A stretch of DNA of 64,000 nt from positions 24,153-88,152 of the forward strand of contig JAOXRU010000618.1 in the NCBI GenBank assembly GCA_025800395.1, written 5' to 3'. The stretch's first letter is position 1, and each line of letters begins with the position of its first letter. The position numbers and the translations under genes are program-made. Source of the DNA: Flavobacteriaceae bacterium (GTDB lineage Bacteria > Bacteroidota > Bacteroidia > Flavobacteriales > Flavobacteriaceae). Below are positions 44,878 through 54,335 of the stretch, in pieces. The notes beneath the pieces were generated by a model. The model made no database searches. It worked only from the letters and a program-made list of their open reading frames with translations, and was not told where the DNA came from.

Positions 44878-47274
44878 TCATTCATTGTTCAAAAACTGTT
44901 CCAAAGCTGTAAGATCTGGTATGAGAACTTGTCTTGCTTTGCTTCCCTCGAAGGGTCCGACGATACCAGCAGCCTCTAACTGATCGATAATACGACCGGC
45001 TCTATTGTATCCCAATTTCAACTTGCGCTGTAGTAGGGAAGCAGAACCTTGTTGGGCGGTTACGATGACTTCTGCTGCTTGGGCAAACATGGCGTCTCTA
45101 TCTTCTTTGCTGATATCGAGATTGTTGTTGGATTCCTCCCCTACATACTCTGGCAACATATGTGCAGTGGCATAGGCTCTTTGGGAGCCAATAAACTCAG
45201 TGATGCGTTCTACTTCTGGAGTATCCACAAAAGCACACTGCAAGCGTACCAAATCGCTACCTTGGGTGTATAACATGTCCCCGCGGCCGATGAGTTGGTC
45301 TGCTCCGGGACCGTCTAAGATGGTTCGAGAATCGATTTTGGAAGTTACCCTAAAAGCGATACGAGCAGGGAAATTGGCTTTAATAATACCAGTTATTACA
45401 TTTACCGACGGCCTTTGCGTTGCTATAATAAGGTGTATTCCGATAGCTCGTGCCAATTGTGCCAGTCGCGATATAGGAGTTTCTACCTCTTTACCAGCGG
45501 TAATGATGAGATCTGCAAATTCGTCTATAACCAATACAATATACGGTAAGAATTTGTGTCCATCATTGGGATTTAGTTTTCGAGCTTTAAATTTAGTATT
45601 ATATTCCGCTATATTTCGTACCAAGGCCTCTTTCAATAGATCGTAACGATGGTCCATTTCTATACAAAGCGAATTCAGGGTATTGATTACTTTGGTGTTG
45701 TCTGTGATAATAGCGTCTTCTGAATCTGGCAGTTTGGCTAAAAAATGACGTTCAATTTTATTGAACAAGGTCAATTCTACCTTTTTGGGATCTACCAATA
45801 CAAATTTGACTTCCGCTGGGTGTTTTTTGTATAGTAAGGAGGTGAGTATGGCATTGAGACCTACTGATTTCCCTTGTCCTGTAGCACCCGCCATCAATAA
45901 GTGGGGCATTTTTGCCAAATCTACAACGAAGGTTTCGTTGCTGATGGTTTTACCAATAGCTACAGGTAATTGCATTTCCGCATTGATAAACTTTGGAGAG
46001 CTCACTACGGCGCGCATTGGTACTATGGCTGGTTTTTTGTTTGGAACTTCTATACCGATAGTACCCTTACCAGGTATGGGAGCGATAATGCGAATTCCCA
46101 AGGCAGACAAAGACAAGGCAATATCGTCTTCGAGGTTTTTTATTTTTGAAATTCGAATTCCCGCTTCTGGTATTATTTCGTATAAGGTTACAGTAGGGCC
46201 AATGGTTGCTTTTATTTGCGCAATACCTATTTTGTAATTGCGCAGGGTCTCCACAATTTTATTTTTGTTGTTTTCTAGCTCTTCTTGGTTGATAGTAATA
46301 CTACCTGCACCTCCATGGTCTTCTAGCAAATCTATGGTAGGGAAGGCATAGTGACTCAAATCTAAGGTTGGATCAAATTCGCCAAAATCTGTTACCAATT
46401 TGGCAGCCAATTGACTGTTTTCGTCCAATTCTTCTTCTTTGGCTCTTTCTACTTGGAAAGATTCTTTGATTTCTTCTTTTGCTGAAATTTCGTTGGAGAG
46501 GGCAATTTCTTTGTTTATCAAAATAGGTTCTTCCTCTTTCTTTAGAGGAATTTCTGTTTCCAATTGCTTTTCTGTAGCAGGAGGCGTTTTTGCTTTTTGC
46601 TCTATATGGGGTTCTTTAGTTTGGTTTTCACTTATAAAAGGTTCTGGGGTTTTCGTTTTCTGTTTGCTCTGTTCGAATTCTTTTTTAAGCGCTTGTATCT
46701 TTGATTGAATTTGGGATATCACCTTGTCTGGTGTGAGTTTGAAACGAATGACCAATATCACGATCATACCAAAAATAAGTAATAAAATAATGCCTAGTAA
46801 TCCAATATAGTCTTGCAAAAAATCGTTGATTTCGAATCCAACCATACCACCCAATAGCGATTGACTTTTGGTGATCATGCTCAAAAACAAGGAAATCCAA
46901 AGCATGTATAATAGCCCCCAAAAGGATTTTTTGAGTAATAGTTGATTTTTTAAATTCAAAAACAAAACCAACCCATAATAAGCAAATAGGCCTATGAGTA
47001 TATAAGAAGCCAGTCCAAATCCGCGAAAAATAAAAAAGTGACTGATAGCCGCTCCAAATTTACTCATGATGTTTTTGACCTCCGAGTTTCGGACTGCAAA
47101 TTCACTAAGAGCACTTTGGTCGTCTTTCCAGTTGATAAAATAGGAAGTAAATGCAAACAATAAAAAGATGCTCACAATAATTATAAAACTACCAAGAACA
47201 ATTTTGTTTTGTTTAGAGAGACTTAGGGAGACTTTTTTTGGTTTAGTAGCCTTTGTTTGTTTCTTTTTCGCCAT
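44878..47274 (-). CDS. ftsK: DNA translocase FtsK
   Basis: The 798-residue septal motor moves chromosome ends during division. The N-terminal part (about 25-178) has four membrane helices. A charged linker (about 185-310) follows, shorter than in E. coli. The motor has Walker A GATGQGKSVGLNA (near residue 470), Walker B YIVLVIDEFADLI, and ATQRPSVNVITGIIKANFPARI-like family segments in order. A winged-helix gamma domain that reads KOPS sequences is at the C-terminus (GYNRAGRIIDQLEAAGIVGP). All are intact. Confidence 0.95.
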   Translation of the reverse strand: MAKKKQTKATKPKKVSLSLSKQNKIVLGSFIIIVSIFLLFAFTSYFINWKDDQSALSEFAVRNSEVKNIMSKFGAAISHFFIFRGFGLASYILIGLFAYYGLVLFLNLKNQLLLKKSFWGLLYMLWISLFLSMITKSQSLLGGMVGFEINDFLQDYIGLLGIILLLIFGMIVILVIRFKLTPDKVISQIQSKIQALKKEFEQSKQKTKTPEPFISENQTKEPHIEQKAKTPPATEKQLETEIPLKKEEEPILINKEIALSNEISAKEEIKESFQVERAKEEELDENSQLAAKLVTDFGEFDPTLDLSHYAFPTIDLLEDHGGAGSITINQEELENNKNKIVETLRNYKIGIAQIKATIGPTVTLYEIIPEAGIRISKIKNLEDDIALSLSALGIRIIAPIPGKGTIGIEVPNKKPAIVPMRAVVSSPKFINAEMQLPVAIGKTISNETFVVDLAKMPHLLMAGATGQGKSVGLNAILTSLLYKKHPAEVKFVLVDPKKVELTLFNKIERHFLAKLPDSEDAIITDNTKVINTLNSLCIEMDHRYDLLKEALVRNIAEYNTKFKARKLNPNDGHKFLPYIVLVIDEFADLIITAGKEVETPISRLAQLARAIGIHLIIATQRPSVNVITGIIKANFPARIAFRVTSKIDSRTILDGPGADQLIGRGDMLYTQGSDLVRLQCAFVDTPEVERITEFIGSQRAYATAHMLPEYVGEESNNNLDISKEDRDAMFAQAAEVIVTAQQGSASLLQRKLKLGYNRAGRIIDQLEAAGIVGPFEGSKARQVLIPDLTALEQFLNNE

Positions 47275-47322
47275 TCAGCAATATGGTTTTGTAGCTAATC
47301 TTAAGGGATAAAGGTACTATTT

Positions 47323-47697
47323 TTAAAGGAATTTTGGTATATAAATTATAGCCCCGCAAATAACCGCTATTATAGAAACTATAAAAACTGCTCCAGCGGC
47401 TATATCTTTAATAAATCCAATTTTTTCGTGAAATTCGGGATGTACAAAATCCGCAGTTTTCTCTAGGGCTGTATTGACACTTTCTATGCCAATTACCATG
47501 CCAATCGCAAGCACTTGGATAAGCCACTCGGTTGTATTTATCTGGAAGTAAAATCCAAGAAAAGTCATGAATATGGAAATGAAGATCTGAACTTGGATGC
47601 TGGCTTCTGTTTTGATCAAAAGAACAGCTCCTTTAAAGGCGTATTTCACACTTTTAAGTCGATTGATCAAAAAGGAATCTTTCTTGGGTGGCATCAT
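47323..47697 (-). CDS. dgkA: diacylglycerol kinase, small DgkA type
   Basis: The 124-residue protein has three membrane helices and the family motif ESVNTALEKTAD, the E-x-x-N-T-x-x-E active-site region. The N-terminus FLINRLKSVKYAFKGAVLL is typical. It recycles diacylglycerol to phosphatidic acid, although some members act on undecaprenol. It precedes ftsK by 48 bp on the same strand. Confidence 0.92.
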   Translation of the reverse strand: MMPPKKDSFLINRLKSVKYAFKGAVLLIKTEASIQVQIFISIFMTFLGFYFQINTTEWLIQVLAIGMVIGIESVNTALEKTADFVHPEFHEKIGFIKDIAAGAVFIVSIIAVICGAIIYIPKFL

Positions 47698-47830
47698 AGA
47701 TGTTAATGGTAATTTTACAATTTGCTCACAAAGTTACTATTCTTTTTAATCAATATCCAATTAGGGATTTTAAAATTTAAACTGTATACGTGCATTGTGA
47801 TGCATTTTCTATTACAGAAATAATTTACAA

Positions 47831-47861
47831 AAAAAGCTGGATACAAAGTAACCAGCTTTTT
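47831..47861 (-). terminator. intrinsic terminator of the Prx-Trx operon
   Basis: Perfect 10-bp stem AAAAAGCTGG / CCAGCTTTTT with an 11-nt loop. It is 22 bp past the end of the 47884-48141 gene and separates the redox operon from dgkA. Confidence 0.88.
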
Positions 47862-47883
47862 CATAAGATTTTTATGATACAGT

Positions 47884-48141
47884 TTATTTATCGATGGCAC
47901 CTAAAACTCTTTTCATAAAAGCATTTAGGGCTTCTTTTTTGGGTTGCCCATCTTTGATGTTTTTATGTACTTCTAATGCGCCATACATATTGGATATGAT
48001 CTCTCCGATTACATCCAATTCCTCATCCTTTATACCTGGCGATTCGCATAGGTGTTCTAGCGTTTCCAGCGATTCCACTACATAATCTTCATCGTTTTCT
48101 TCGATAAAGCTTACCAAATGTTTAATTACTGGCAACTTCAT
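47884..48141 (-). CDS. small DUF6952-like protein of a redox operon
   Basis: The 85-residue acidic, helical protein (LPVIKHLVSFIEENDEDY, EELDVIGEIISNMYGALEV) resembles a flavobacterial family I know as DUF6952. It has no Cys in a redox motif. Its start overlaps the thioredoxin gene by 20 bp, so translation is coupled. Constant linkage to thioredoxin and peroxiredoxin suggests an accessory role in peroxide defence. This name is from memory and should be treated as probable. Confidence 0.7.
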   Translation of the reverse strand: MKLPVIKHLVSFIEENDEDYVVESLETLEHLCESPGIKDEELDVIGEIISNMYGALEVHKNIKDGQPKKEALNAFMKRVLGAIDK

Positions 48142-48436
48142 CTACCAAAGATTTAAGGTTATCCATTTTGTTGGTTTGTACTTGGTTTACCAATTTTCCG
48201 TCTACAAAAGCAGCAAAGGTAGGGAGGTTGCTTACGTCTGCCATTTTGCGTGATTCTGGAAACTTTTCTGCGTCTACCAATACGAATGTCATTTCTTCGT
48301 GCTGGGTAGAGAGTTTTTTGAATTTTGGTTTCATTATTCTACAGTTACCACACCATGTGGCTGAGAATTGAACCATAACCTTATTGTTGCTGGCAATAAT
48401 GTCCGAAAGATTATCGGTTTGAATTTCTTGTATCAT
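48122..48436 (-). CDS. thioredoxin-family protein
   Basis: I start at ATG read from 48436 (104 residues); an upstream frame to 48529 overlaps the peroxiredoxin gene. The active site is WCGNC (C29, C32), between FSATWCG and RIMKPKF. The cis-Pro is in SNLPTFAAF. The WCGNC sequence differs from the WCGPC of classical thioredoxin and may shift the redox potential. Position after a 2-Cys peroxiredoxin gene (11 bp gap) suggests it is its reductant. Confidence 0.9.
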   Translation of the reverse strand: MIQEIQTDNLSDIIASNNKVMVQFSATWCGNCRIMKPKFKKLSTQHEEMTFVLVDAEKFPESRKMADVSNLPTFAAFVDGKLVNQVQTNKMDNLKSLVDEVASN

Positions 48437-48447
48437 AGTTATAGTTT

Positions 48448-49086
48448 TTAGTGAGATGCTAAATACGCTGCAGTACTTTTTGCATTTGGATTCATGGCAT
48501 CTTTTCCTTCTTCCCAATTTGCTGGACAAACCTCACCATGAGATTGTACATGACTATAGGCATCGATAAGACGCATAAATTCGTTTACATTTCTACCTAA
48601 AGGCATATGGTTGATTCCTTCGTGGAATACGATGCCTTCCTCGTCTATAAGATAGGTAGCGCGATAGGTGACATTGTCTCCATCTACTTGTACGGTATCG
48701 GTTTCTTCGTCATATCGTTCGTTGGTTACATCTAATATGCCTAAAACGCTAGAAAGATTTCGATTGCTATCTGCCAATATAGGGTATGTTACTCCTTCTA
48801 TACCACCGTTGTCTTTAGATGTATTGAGCCATGCAAAATGAACCTCAGGAGTGTCGCAAGAAGCACCTATAACTACAGTGTTTCTTTTCTCAAACGCTGC
48901 CATTGCTTCCTGAAAAGCATGCAGTTCTGTAGGGCAAACAAATGTAAAATCCTTAGGATACCAAAAAAGCAATACTTTCTTCTTGTTGTTTATTGCTTCT
49001 TCTAATACGTTTACCTTAAAAGTGTCGCCCATGTCGTTCATAGCGTCCACTGTGATAGAAGGGAATTTTTTACCTACAAATGCCAT
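48448..49086 (-). CDS. 2-Cys peroxiredoxin (AhpC/Prx1 type)
   Basis: The 212-residue enzyme reduces hydrogen peroxide and organic peroxides. The peroxidatic site is FTFVCPTE (C51) and the resolving cysteine lies in GEVCPANW (C187). YPKDF before the first Cys and the C-terminal tail are typical of Prx1/AhpC types. A TATCTTTG -7 element is at 49131-49138 on the minus strand. It heads a three-gene redox operon. Confidence 0.94.
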   Translation of the reverse strand: MAFVGKKFPSITVDAMNDMGDTFKVNVLEEAINNKKKVLLFWYPKDFTFVCPTELHAFQEAMAAFEKRNTVVIGASCDTPEVHFAWLNTSKDNGGIEGVTYPILADSNRNLSSVLGILDVTNERYDEETDTVQVDGDNVTYRATYLIDEEGIVFHEGINHMPLGRNVNEFMRLIDAYSHVQSHGEVCPANWEEGKDAMNPNAKSTAAYLASH

Positions 49087-49130
49087 ATTCTAATGTGTTA
49101 ATTATTAATGTTTATTTTAATTATTTTACA

Positions 49131-49138
49131 CAAAGATA
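49131..49138 (-). promoter_or_regulatory. -7 element of the peroxiredoxin operon
   Basis: CAAAGATA reads TATCTTTG on the minus strand (TAnnTTTG). It is about 45 bp from the start codon. No -33 was found. Confidence 0.5.
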
Positions 49139-49228
49139 CAAGCATATGCTAGTAATTAGCAGGAAAAAGATTTTAATTCTTTATGAAACTATAGTTATTA
49201 TTTATGAAAAAAGAATGTTAGTATCGAT

Positions 49229-50704
49229 TTATCCAATTTTAGATTTTAATTGTTTGATTTTGATATTGAAAGTGGCAAACAATAAGGTCATGAAAGGACT
49301 CATCCAGTTGAATATGGCATAAAGGGCATAATCCACAACAGGCACTCCCAATACACCAGAGTGATAAGCCCCACAAGTATTCCAAGGAATGAGTACAGAA
49401 GTAACCGTACCCGAATCTTCAAGGGATCTACTCAAATTTTCTGGAGCCAATCCTTTGTTCTTAAAAGCCTTCGCATACATTTTTCCGGGTACAACTATGG
49501 CGAGATACTGATCGGATGCGGTAAAATTGAGACCTATACAAGTGGCGACAGTACTAGCAAAAAGTCCGAATACCGAGTCGAATAGGTTGAGTAAGGAACG
49601 GCTTATACGTGCCAGAGCACCTATGGCTTCCATAATCCCTCCAAAAACCATGGCACATAAAATAAGCCAGATGGTATTTAGCATTTTAGCCATCCCACCT
49701 GCTGTAAATAGATCTTGTAGAACTTCATTTTCTGTATGTACGACCGTATCTACTGTGATCGCTTTCATGACACCCTTATAAGCTGCTTCAAAATTGAGTT
49801 CTTTTACTTCTGCAATTTCTAAAACAACCTGTGGTTGGAATATTAATGCGAATATCCCGCCTAAAACGGTACCAGCCAATAGAGCAATTAATGGGGGCGT
49901 TTTTTTTATGATCATAATTACGACTAAAACTGGAACTAAAAATAACCATGGGCTAATATGAAAAGCTCTTTTAATATCCGCAAGCATGGTTCCTGTGTCT
50001 GCTTCGCCAATGGTATTCTGTGACAATCCTATAACAATAAATACAATTAAAGTGACTGTTATTGTTGGAACCGTAGTGTACACCATATAGCGAATATGGG
50101 TAAATAAATCAGTTCCAGCCATAGCGGGAGCCAGATTAGTGGTGTCTGACATTGGTGACATTTTGTCTCCAAAATATGCGCCAGATAGAATAGCACCTGC
50201 AGTCATGCCCACAGATATACCTAAAGCATCTCCAATTCCGATTAACGCAATACCTACAGTGGCAGAAGTTGTCCAAGAACTACCAGTGGCAATAGATATA
50301 ATTGCGCAAATAACCAAACAAGCTGCTAAGAAAATAGTAGGATTAAGTGCTAATAATCCATAATAAATCATAGAAGGTATAATGCCACTAATAAGCCATG
50401 TGCCAGCTAAAGCACCTACCATGAGTAAAATAAGTATGGCACCTACTGTAGATTGAATATTATCGGCTACTTCAGCCATCATGGTTTTATAAGATACTTT
50501 ATTATAAAAGCCAACTATAGCGGCAACCGCGCCTCCCATCAGTAATATAAACTGGTTGGTACCACTCAAAGCATCATCTCCGAAAACCAATACATTATAG
50601 GCAAGCATTACAACAAGTGCTATCACCGGGATTAAAGCTTCCCAAATGTTTAGCTCTTTATTTTCAATAATTTTTTCTTCTTGTGGTTTAGATGAAGTGG
50701 ACAT
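49229..50704 (-). CDS. nhaC: Na+/H+ antiporter NhaC
   Basis: The 491-residue protein has about eleven to twelve membrane helices. Family segments include IATGSSWTTSATVGIALIG, GAYFGDKMSPMSDTTNLA with the acidic pair needed for ion exchange, and VLIPWNTCGAYHSGVLGVP near the C-terminus. The polar N-terminal 25 residues are cytoplasmic. It expels sodium in exchange for protons. It stands between the redox operon and the methionine gamma-lyase-like gene, all on the minus strand. Confidence 0.92.
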   Translation of the reverse strand: MSTSSKPQEEKIIENKELNIWEALIPVIALVVMLAYNVLVFGDDALSGTNQFILLMGGAVAAIVGFYNKVSYKTMMAEVADNIQSTVGAILILLMVGALAGTWLISGIIPSMIYYGLLALNPTIFLAACLVICAIISIATGSSWTTSATVGIALIGIGDALGISVGMTAGAILSGAYFGDKMSPMSDTTNLAPAMAGTDLFTHIRYMVYTTVPTITVTLIVFIVIGLSQNTIGEADTGTMLADIKRAFHISPWLFLVPVLVVIMIIKKTPPLIALLAGTVLGGIFALIFQPQVVLEIAEVKELNFEAAYKGVMKAITVDTVVHTENEVLQDLFTAGGMAKMLNTIWLILCAMVFGGIMEAIGALARISRSLLNLFDSVFGLFASTVATCIGLNFTASDQYLAIVVPGKMYAKAFKNKGLAPENLSRSLEDSGTVTSVLIPWNTCGAYHSGVLGVPVVDYALYAIFNWMSPFMTLLFATFNIKIKQLKSKIG

Positions 50705-50774
50705 AGTTTCGTTTTTGTGTTGGTAATGTTACAAAGAAGCCTGCTTTTTTGCAAATCGTAAGGAAAATAAAAAA

Positions 50775-50799
50775 GGCCCGAAAAAGTAATATTCGAGCC
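50775..50799 (-). terminator. intrinsic terminator of the gamma-lyase-like gene
   Basis: On the minus strand GGCTCGAA pairs with TTCGGGCC (one G-U) and TTTTTTATTTT follows. It is 35 bp past the stop at 50834. Confidence 0.8.
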
Positions 50800-50833
50800 A
50801 GTTTTACAATAGTATGTTATTTGAATTAGCGCT

Positions 50834-52036
50834 CTAATATAAAACTTTTAATTGAATTAAACAGTTTTTCATTTTTTCATAAGTTCTTGCTATATCATTG
50901 TCGAGTCCTATAGAAAATCGTATCAAACCGTTGGTGAGTCCCATTTTTTCTTGCTCTTCTTCTGGTATTTCCGAAGAGGTAGATGTGCCTGGTGCACTAA
51001 ACAAAGTTTTATAAAACCCTAGACTCACAGCCAAATAACCTAAGTTTTCTTGTTGCATCATTTCCATTACGGCATTTGCCTTTTCCAAATTGCCAACATC
51101 TATGGTGAGCAAACCACCAAATCCATATTCTTTATTCATCATTTTTTTATAAATATGATGACTAGGATGTGAAGCTAGACCTGGATAAACGGTTTTGATT
51201 CCATCTGCTTGGAATTTTTGAGCGAGATATAAAGCGTTTTCACTGTGTTTCTTCATGCGAATATGTAAGGTGCGCATATTTTTTAATACAGATGCTGCTC
51301 GGAGGCTATCCATAGTACTCCCCAATAACATACATGCACCGTCATTCACATTTCTTAAATCGTTTACAAATTCTTGGGTAGCACATACGACGCCGCCCAC
51401 AGTATCGCTACTTCCATTGATAAATTTGGTAAGGCTGTGTATAACCACATCCGCTCCCAATTTTGATGGGCTTATGGCCATAGGCGAAAAAGTATTGTCG
51501 ACTACCAACTTCAGGCCATGTTTTTTTGCTAGTGCAGCTAGTGCAGCGATATCTGCTACTTCCAAAAGCGGGTTGCTTATGGCTTCACAGTAAATTACCT
51601 TGGTATTGGCGTTGATGCTTTTTTCCACTTGCTCCAAGTTGGTGATATCTACAAAGCTGGTTGCAATGCCAAATCTAGGTGTGAAGTTTTTCAAAAAAGC
51701 ATAAGTACCTCCATAGATGGTACGACTAGAAACCATATGATCTCCTTGTTTGCAGAGTTGCATCAATACAGCTGTAATGGCTCCCATGCCAGACGCGGTT
51801 ACCTGTGCCGCCTCAGTGTTTTCCATTGCAGCCAGTGCTTCTCCCAAATATAGATTGCTCGGAGAGGTATGTCGTGAGTACAAATAACAACCTTCTGTAT
51901 TTCCTTCGAAGGTATCAAACATGGTTTTGGCAGATAAAAAGGTGTAGGTAGAAGAGTCTGATACGGAAGGGTTGACTCCTCCAAATTCCCCGAAATATTG
52001 CAGGTCTTGTATTTCTTCAGCTGGTCTATGTTTCAT
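50834..52036 (-). CDS. methionine gamma-lyase-like PLP enzyme (Cys/Met metabolism family)
   Basis: The 400-residue protein belongs to the Cys/Met metabolism PLP enzymes. It has YSRHTSPSNLYLGEALAAMEN, SGMGAITAVLMQL, IYCEAISNPLLEVADI, VVDNTFSPMAISP, and the PLP-lysine site HSLTKFINGSSD. Methionine gamma-lyases, cystathionine gamma-synthases and beta-lyases share these, and a clear choice would need comparison. Divergence from an Lrp-type regulator with a shared 162-bp region favours an amino-acid catabolic role, such as methionine degradation, induced through that regulator. Confidence 0.88.
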   Translation of the reverse strand: MKHRPAEEIQDLQYFGEFGGVNPSVSDSSTYTFLSAKTMFDTFEGNTEGCYLYSRHTSPSNLYLGEALAAMENTEAAQVTASGMGAITAVLMQLCKQGDHMVSSRTIYGGTYAFLKNFTPRFGIATSFVDITNLEQVEKSINANTKVIYCEAISNPLLEVADIAALAALAKKHGLKLVVDNTFSPMAISPSKLGADVVIHSLTKFINGSSDTVGGVVCATQEFVNDLRNVNDGACMLLGSTMDSLRAASVLKNMRTLHIRMKKHSENALYLAQKFQADGIKTVYPGLASHPSHHIYKKMMNKEYGFGGLLTIDVGNLEKANAVMEMMQQENLGYLAVSLGFYKTLFSAPGTSTSSEIPEEEQEKMGLTNGLIRFSIGLDNDIARTYEKMKNCLIQLKVLY

Positions 52037-52055
52037 GATATTGCGGTTTAAAATT

Positions 52056-52076
52056 TTATTACAAAAATCGTAATAA
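52056..52076. promoter_or_regulatory. candidate operator (dyad) between gamma-lyase-like gene and Lrp gene
   Basis: TTATTAC, 7 bp AAAAATC, GTAATAA form a 21-bp dyad, 20-40 bp upstream of the enzyme's start. A shorter dyad CAACT-GT-AGTTG is at 52149-52160. Either could bind the Lrp-type protein encoded next to it. Confidence 0.5.
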
Positions 52077-52198
52077 GCGTGATAATTTTCAATAGTTATT
52101 TGAAAAAACGGTAAATTATTCTATATTGTGTTGGTTATAAAGAAAAAACAACTGTAGTTGTGTGAGCAATTACGAGTTATGAAGATATTTTTTCACTT

Positions 52199-52660
52199 AT
52201 GTTTGATACTATTGATATACAATTATTGCAATTGTTGCAAGCCAATGCCAAATATACCAATAAAGAATTGGCTCTAAAGTTGGGATTATCCGTTACTGCA
52301 GTTTTTGAACGAATAAAAAAGCTCGAGCGGCAAGATGTAATCGACAAATATGTAGCTATCGTCAATAGAGAAAAGCTAAATAAGGGCTTTATGGCTTTTT
52401 GTCATGTGACGCTAGAGAAGCATATTAAATCCTATGTCATTGCTTTTGAAAAAGAGGTTGGCAAAATACCAGAAGTATTAGAATGTTATCATATAAGTGG
52501 GGACTACGATTATATCCTAAAGATAGTGGTAAAAGACATGGAGGCTTTTCGTAGTTTTTTGGTAGACAAGATTACCTCTTTACCACATATAGGAAGCACC
52601 CACACCATGTTTATGATAAATGAAGTGAAGCAAGATACTGCGATACCGTATTCTGATTAA
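52199..52660 (+). CDS. Lrp/AsnC-family transcriptional regulator
   Basis: The 153-residue protein has an N-terminal winged HTH (DTIDIQLLQLLQANAKYTNK, then ELALKLGLSVTAVFERIKKLE) and a C-terminal ligand-binding RAM domain with HISGDYDYILKIVVKDMEAF. Such proteins form octamers that respond to amino acids. It is divergent from the gamma-lyase-like gene, so it probably controls that gene and itself. Confidence 0.92.
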   Translation: MFDTIDIQLLQLLQANAKYTNKELALKLGLSVTAVFERIKKLERQDVIDKYVAIVNREKLNKGFMAFCHVTLEKHIKSYVIAFEKEVGKIPEVLECYHISGDYDYILKIVVKDMEAFRSFLVDKITSLPHIGSTHTMFMINEVKQDTAIPYSD

Positions 52661-52699
52661 AATTGTGGGGAATATGTTCGCACTATAAATAAACATTAG

Positions 52700-52707
52700 T
52701 ATTTTTG
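52700..52707 (+). promoter_or_regulatory. -7 element of lpdA
   Basis: TATTTTTG, a match to TAnnTTTG, is 26 bp before the lpdA start. The -33 region is not clear. Confidence 0.5.
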
Positions 52708-52733
52708 TATTTAAATAACACAAAACTTTACAT

Positions 52734-54140
52734 ATGAGTTCTTTTGATGTAGCTGTAATTGGCTCAGGACCTGGAGGGTATGTTGCTGCTATTCGTTGTG
52801 CGCAACTTGGAATGAAAACTGCAATCATAGAGAAGTATAGTACTTTGGGAGGAACCTGCCTCAATGTAGGTTGTATACCATCAAAGGCGCTATTGGATTC
52901 TTCTCACCATTATGAAGACGCATTAAAGCATTTTGAAACCCATGGAATAGAAATAACCGGAGAGATTACGCCCAATTTGGAAAAGATGATATCTCGAAAG
53001 CAAGCGGTAGTTGATCAAACTACGCAAGGGATCAATTTTCTAATGGACAAAAATAAGATAACTGTCTTTGAAGGATTGGGAAGTTTTCAGGATGCTACGC
53101 ATATAAAAATTTCTAAGGCAGATGGAACAGCGGAAGTAATAGAAGCAAAAAATACCATAGTAGCTACTGGTAGCAAGCCAGCTAATTTACCATTTATCAA
53201 TTTAGATAAAGAAAGAATTATTACCTCTACCGAGGCCTTAAAACTAAAAGAAATTCCAAAGCACTTAATCGTAATTGGCGGTGGGGTTATTGGTTTAGAA
53301 TTGGGGCAAGTGTATAAAAGACTTGGAGCAGAAGTTACTATAGTAGAATATATGGATCGGATTATTCCAACTATGGATGCAGGACTTTCTAAAGAATTGG
53401 GACGCGTTTTAAAGAAACAGAAATTTAAGTTAAATGTTTCTCATCAAGTAAACAGTGTAGAGCGTGTTGGAGATGAAGTAATTGTAAAAGCGACCGATAA
53501 GAAGGGTAGAGAGGTAGAAATAAAAGGAGATTATTGTTTAGTGGCTGTTGGGCGTACACCTTATACGGAAGGATTAAATGCCGAAGCTGCTGGTGTTAAA
53601 TTAGACGATAGAGGCAGAATAGAAACCAATAATCATTTACAAACTGCCACTACCAATATTTATGCCATTGGTGATGTTGTTAAAGGTGCTATGCTAGCGC
53701 ATAAAGCGGAAGAAGAAGGAGTGATGGTTGCTGAAATTCTAGCAGGTGAAAAGCCACATATCGACTATAATTTAATACCAGGTGTAGTCTATACTTGGCC
53801 CGAAGTTGCAGCTGTTGGAAAAACAGAGGAAGAGCTGAAAGAAGCAGGAGTGGCATACAAATCTGGACAGTTTGCCATGCGAGCATTGGGAAGAGCACGC
53901 GCAAGCATGAATATAGAAGGCTTTGTTAAAATTTTAGCAGACAAAAATACAGACGAAATATTAGGTGTTCATATGATAGGAGCTAGAGCTGCAGATATGA
54001 TAGCCGAAGCAGTTACTGCAATGGAGTTTAGAGCATCTGCAGAAGATATTTCTCGTATATCGCATGCACATCCTACTTTTACAGAAGCAATAAAAGAAGC
54101 TGCTTTGGCTGCAACAGGAGATAGGGCATTACACGCCTAA
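52734..54140 (+). CDS. lpdA: dihydrolipoyl dehydrogenase (E3)
   Basis: E3 reoxidises the lipoyl groups of 2-oxoacid dehydrogenase complexes and of the glycine cleavage system. The 468-residue flavoprotein has the FAD motif GSGPGG (10-15), the redox disulfide C42-x4-C47 in GGTCLNVGCIPS, the NAD motif GGGVIGLELG, the second FAD motif NIYAIGDV and the catalytic His region SHAHPTFTE. Everything is intact. The E1 fusion is at 15.8 kb, so the complex genes are scattered. It has its own terminator. Confidence 0.95.
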   Translation: MSSFDVAVIGSGPGGYVAAIRCAQLGMKTAIIEKYSTLGGTCLNVGCIPSKALLDSSHHYEDALKHFETHGIEITGEITPNLEKMISRKQAVVDQTTQGINFLMDKNKITVFEGLGSFQDATHIKISKADGTAEVIEAKNTIVATGSKPANLPFINLDKERIITSTEALKLKEIPKHLIVIGGGVIGLELGQVYKRLGAEVTIVEYMDRIIPTMDAGLSKELGRVLKKQKFKLNVSHQVNSVERVGDEVIVKATDKKGREVEIKGDYCLVAVGRTPYTEGLNAEAAGVKLDDRGRIETNNHLQTATTNIYAIGDVVKGAMLAHKAEEEGVMVAEILAGEKPHIDYNLIPGVVYTWPEVAAVGKTEEELKEAGVAYKSGQFAMRALGRARASMNIEGFVKILADKNTDEILGVHMIGARAADMIAEAVTAMEFRASAEDISRISHAHPTFTEAIKEAALAATGDRALHA

Positions 54141-54206
54141 ACTCTCATGAAGATTTTATGCTTGGTTTGAGTGCTTTATAGGGCGCATAAGTTATAGAAT
54201 ATCAAA

Positions 54207-54249
54207 AAAAAAGAAACGGGTTTTTTTACAAAAAAACCCGTTTCTTTTT
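54207..54249. terminator. strong terminator after lpdA
   Basis: AAAGAAACGGGTTTTTT and AAAAAACCCGTTTCTTT form a long stem around a short loop, with A and T runs on both ends. It is about 70 bp past the stop. Confidence 0.88.
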
Positions 54250-54335
54250 GGCATAAATTAAGATTATTTTCATAAATTGCTACTAATGTGAAGAATTTAT
54301 GTTTCTCGTAGAAAACTGTTTGAAATTGAATTGAT

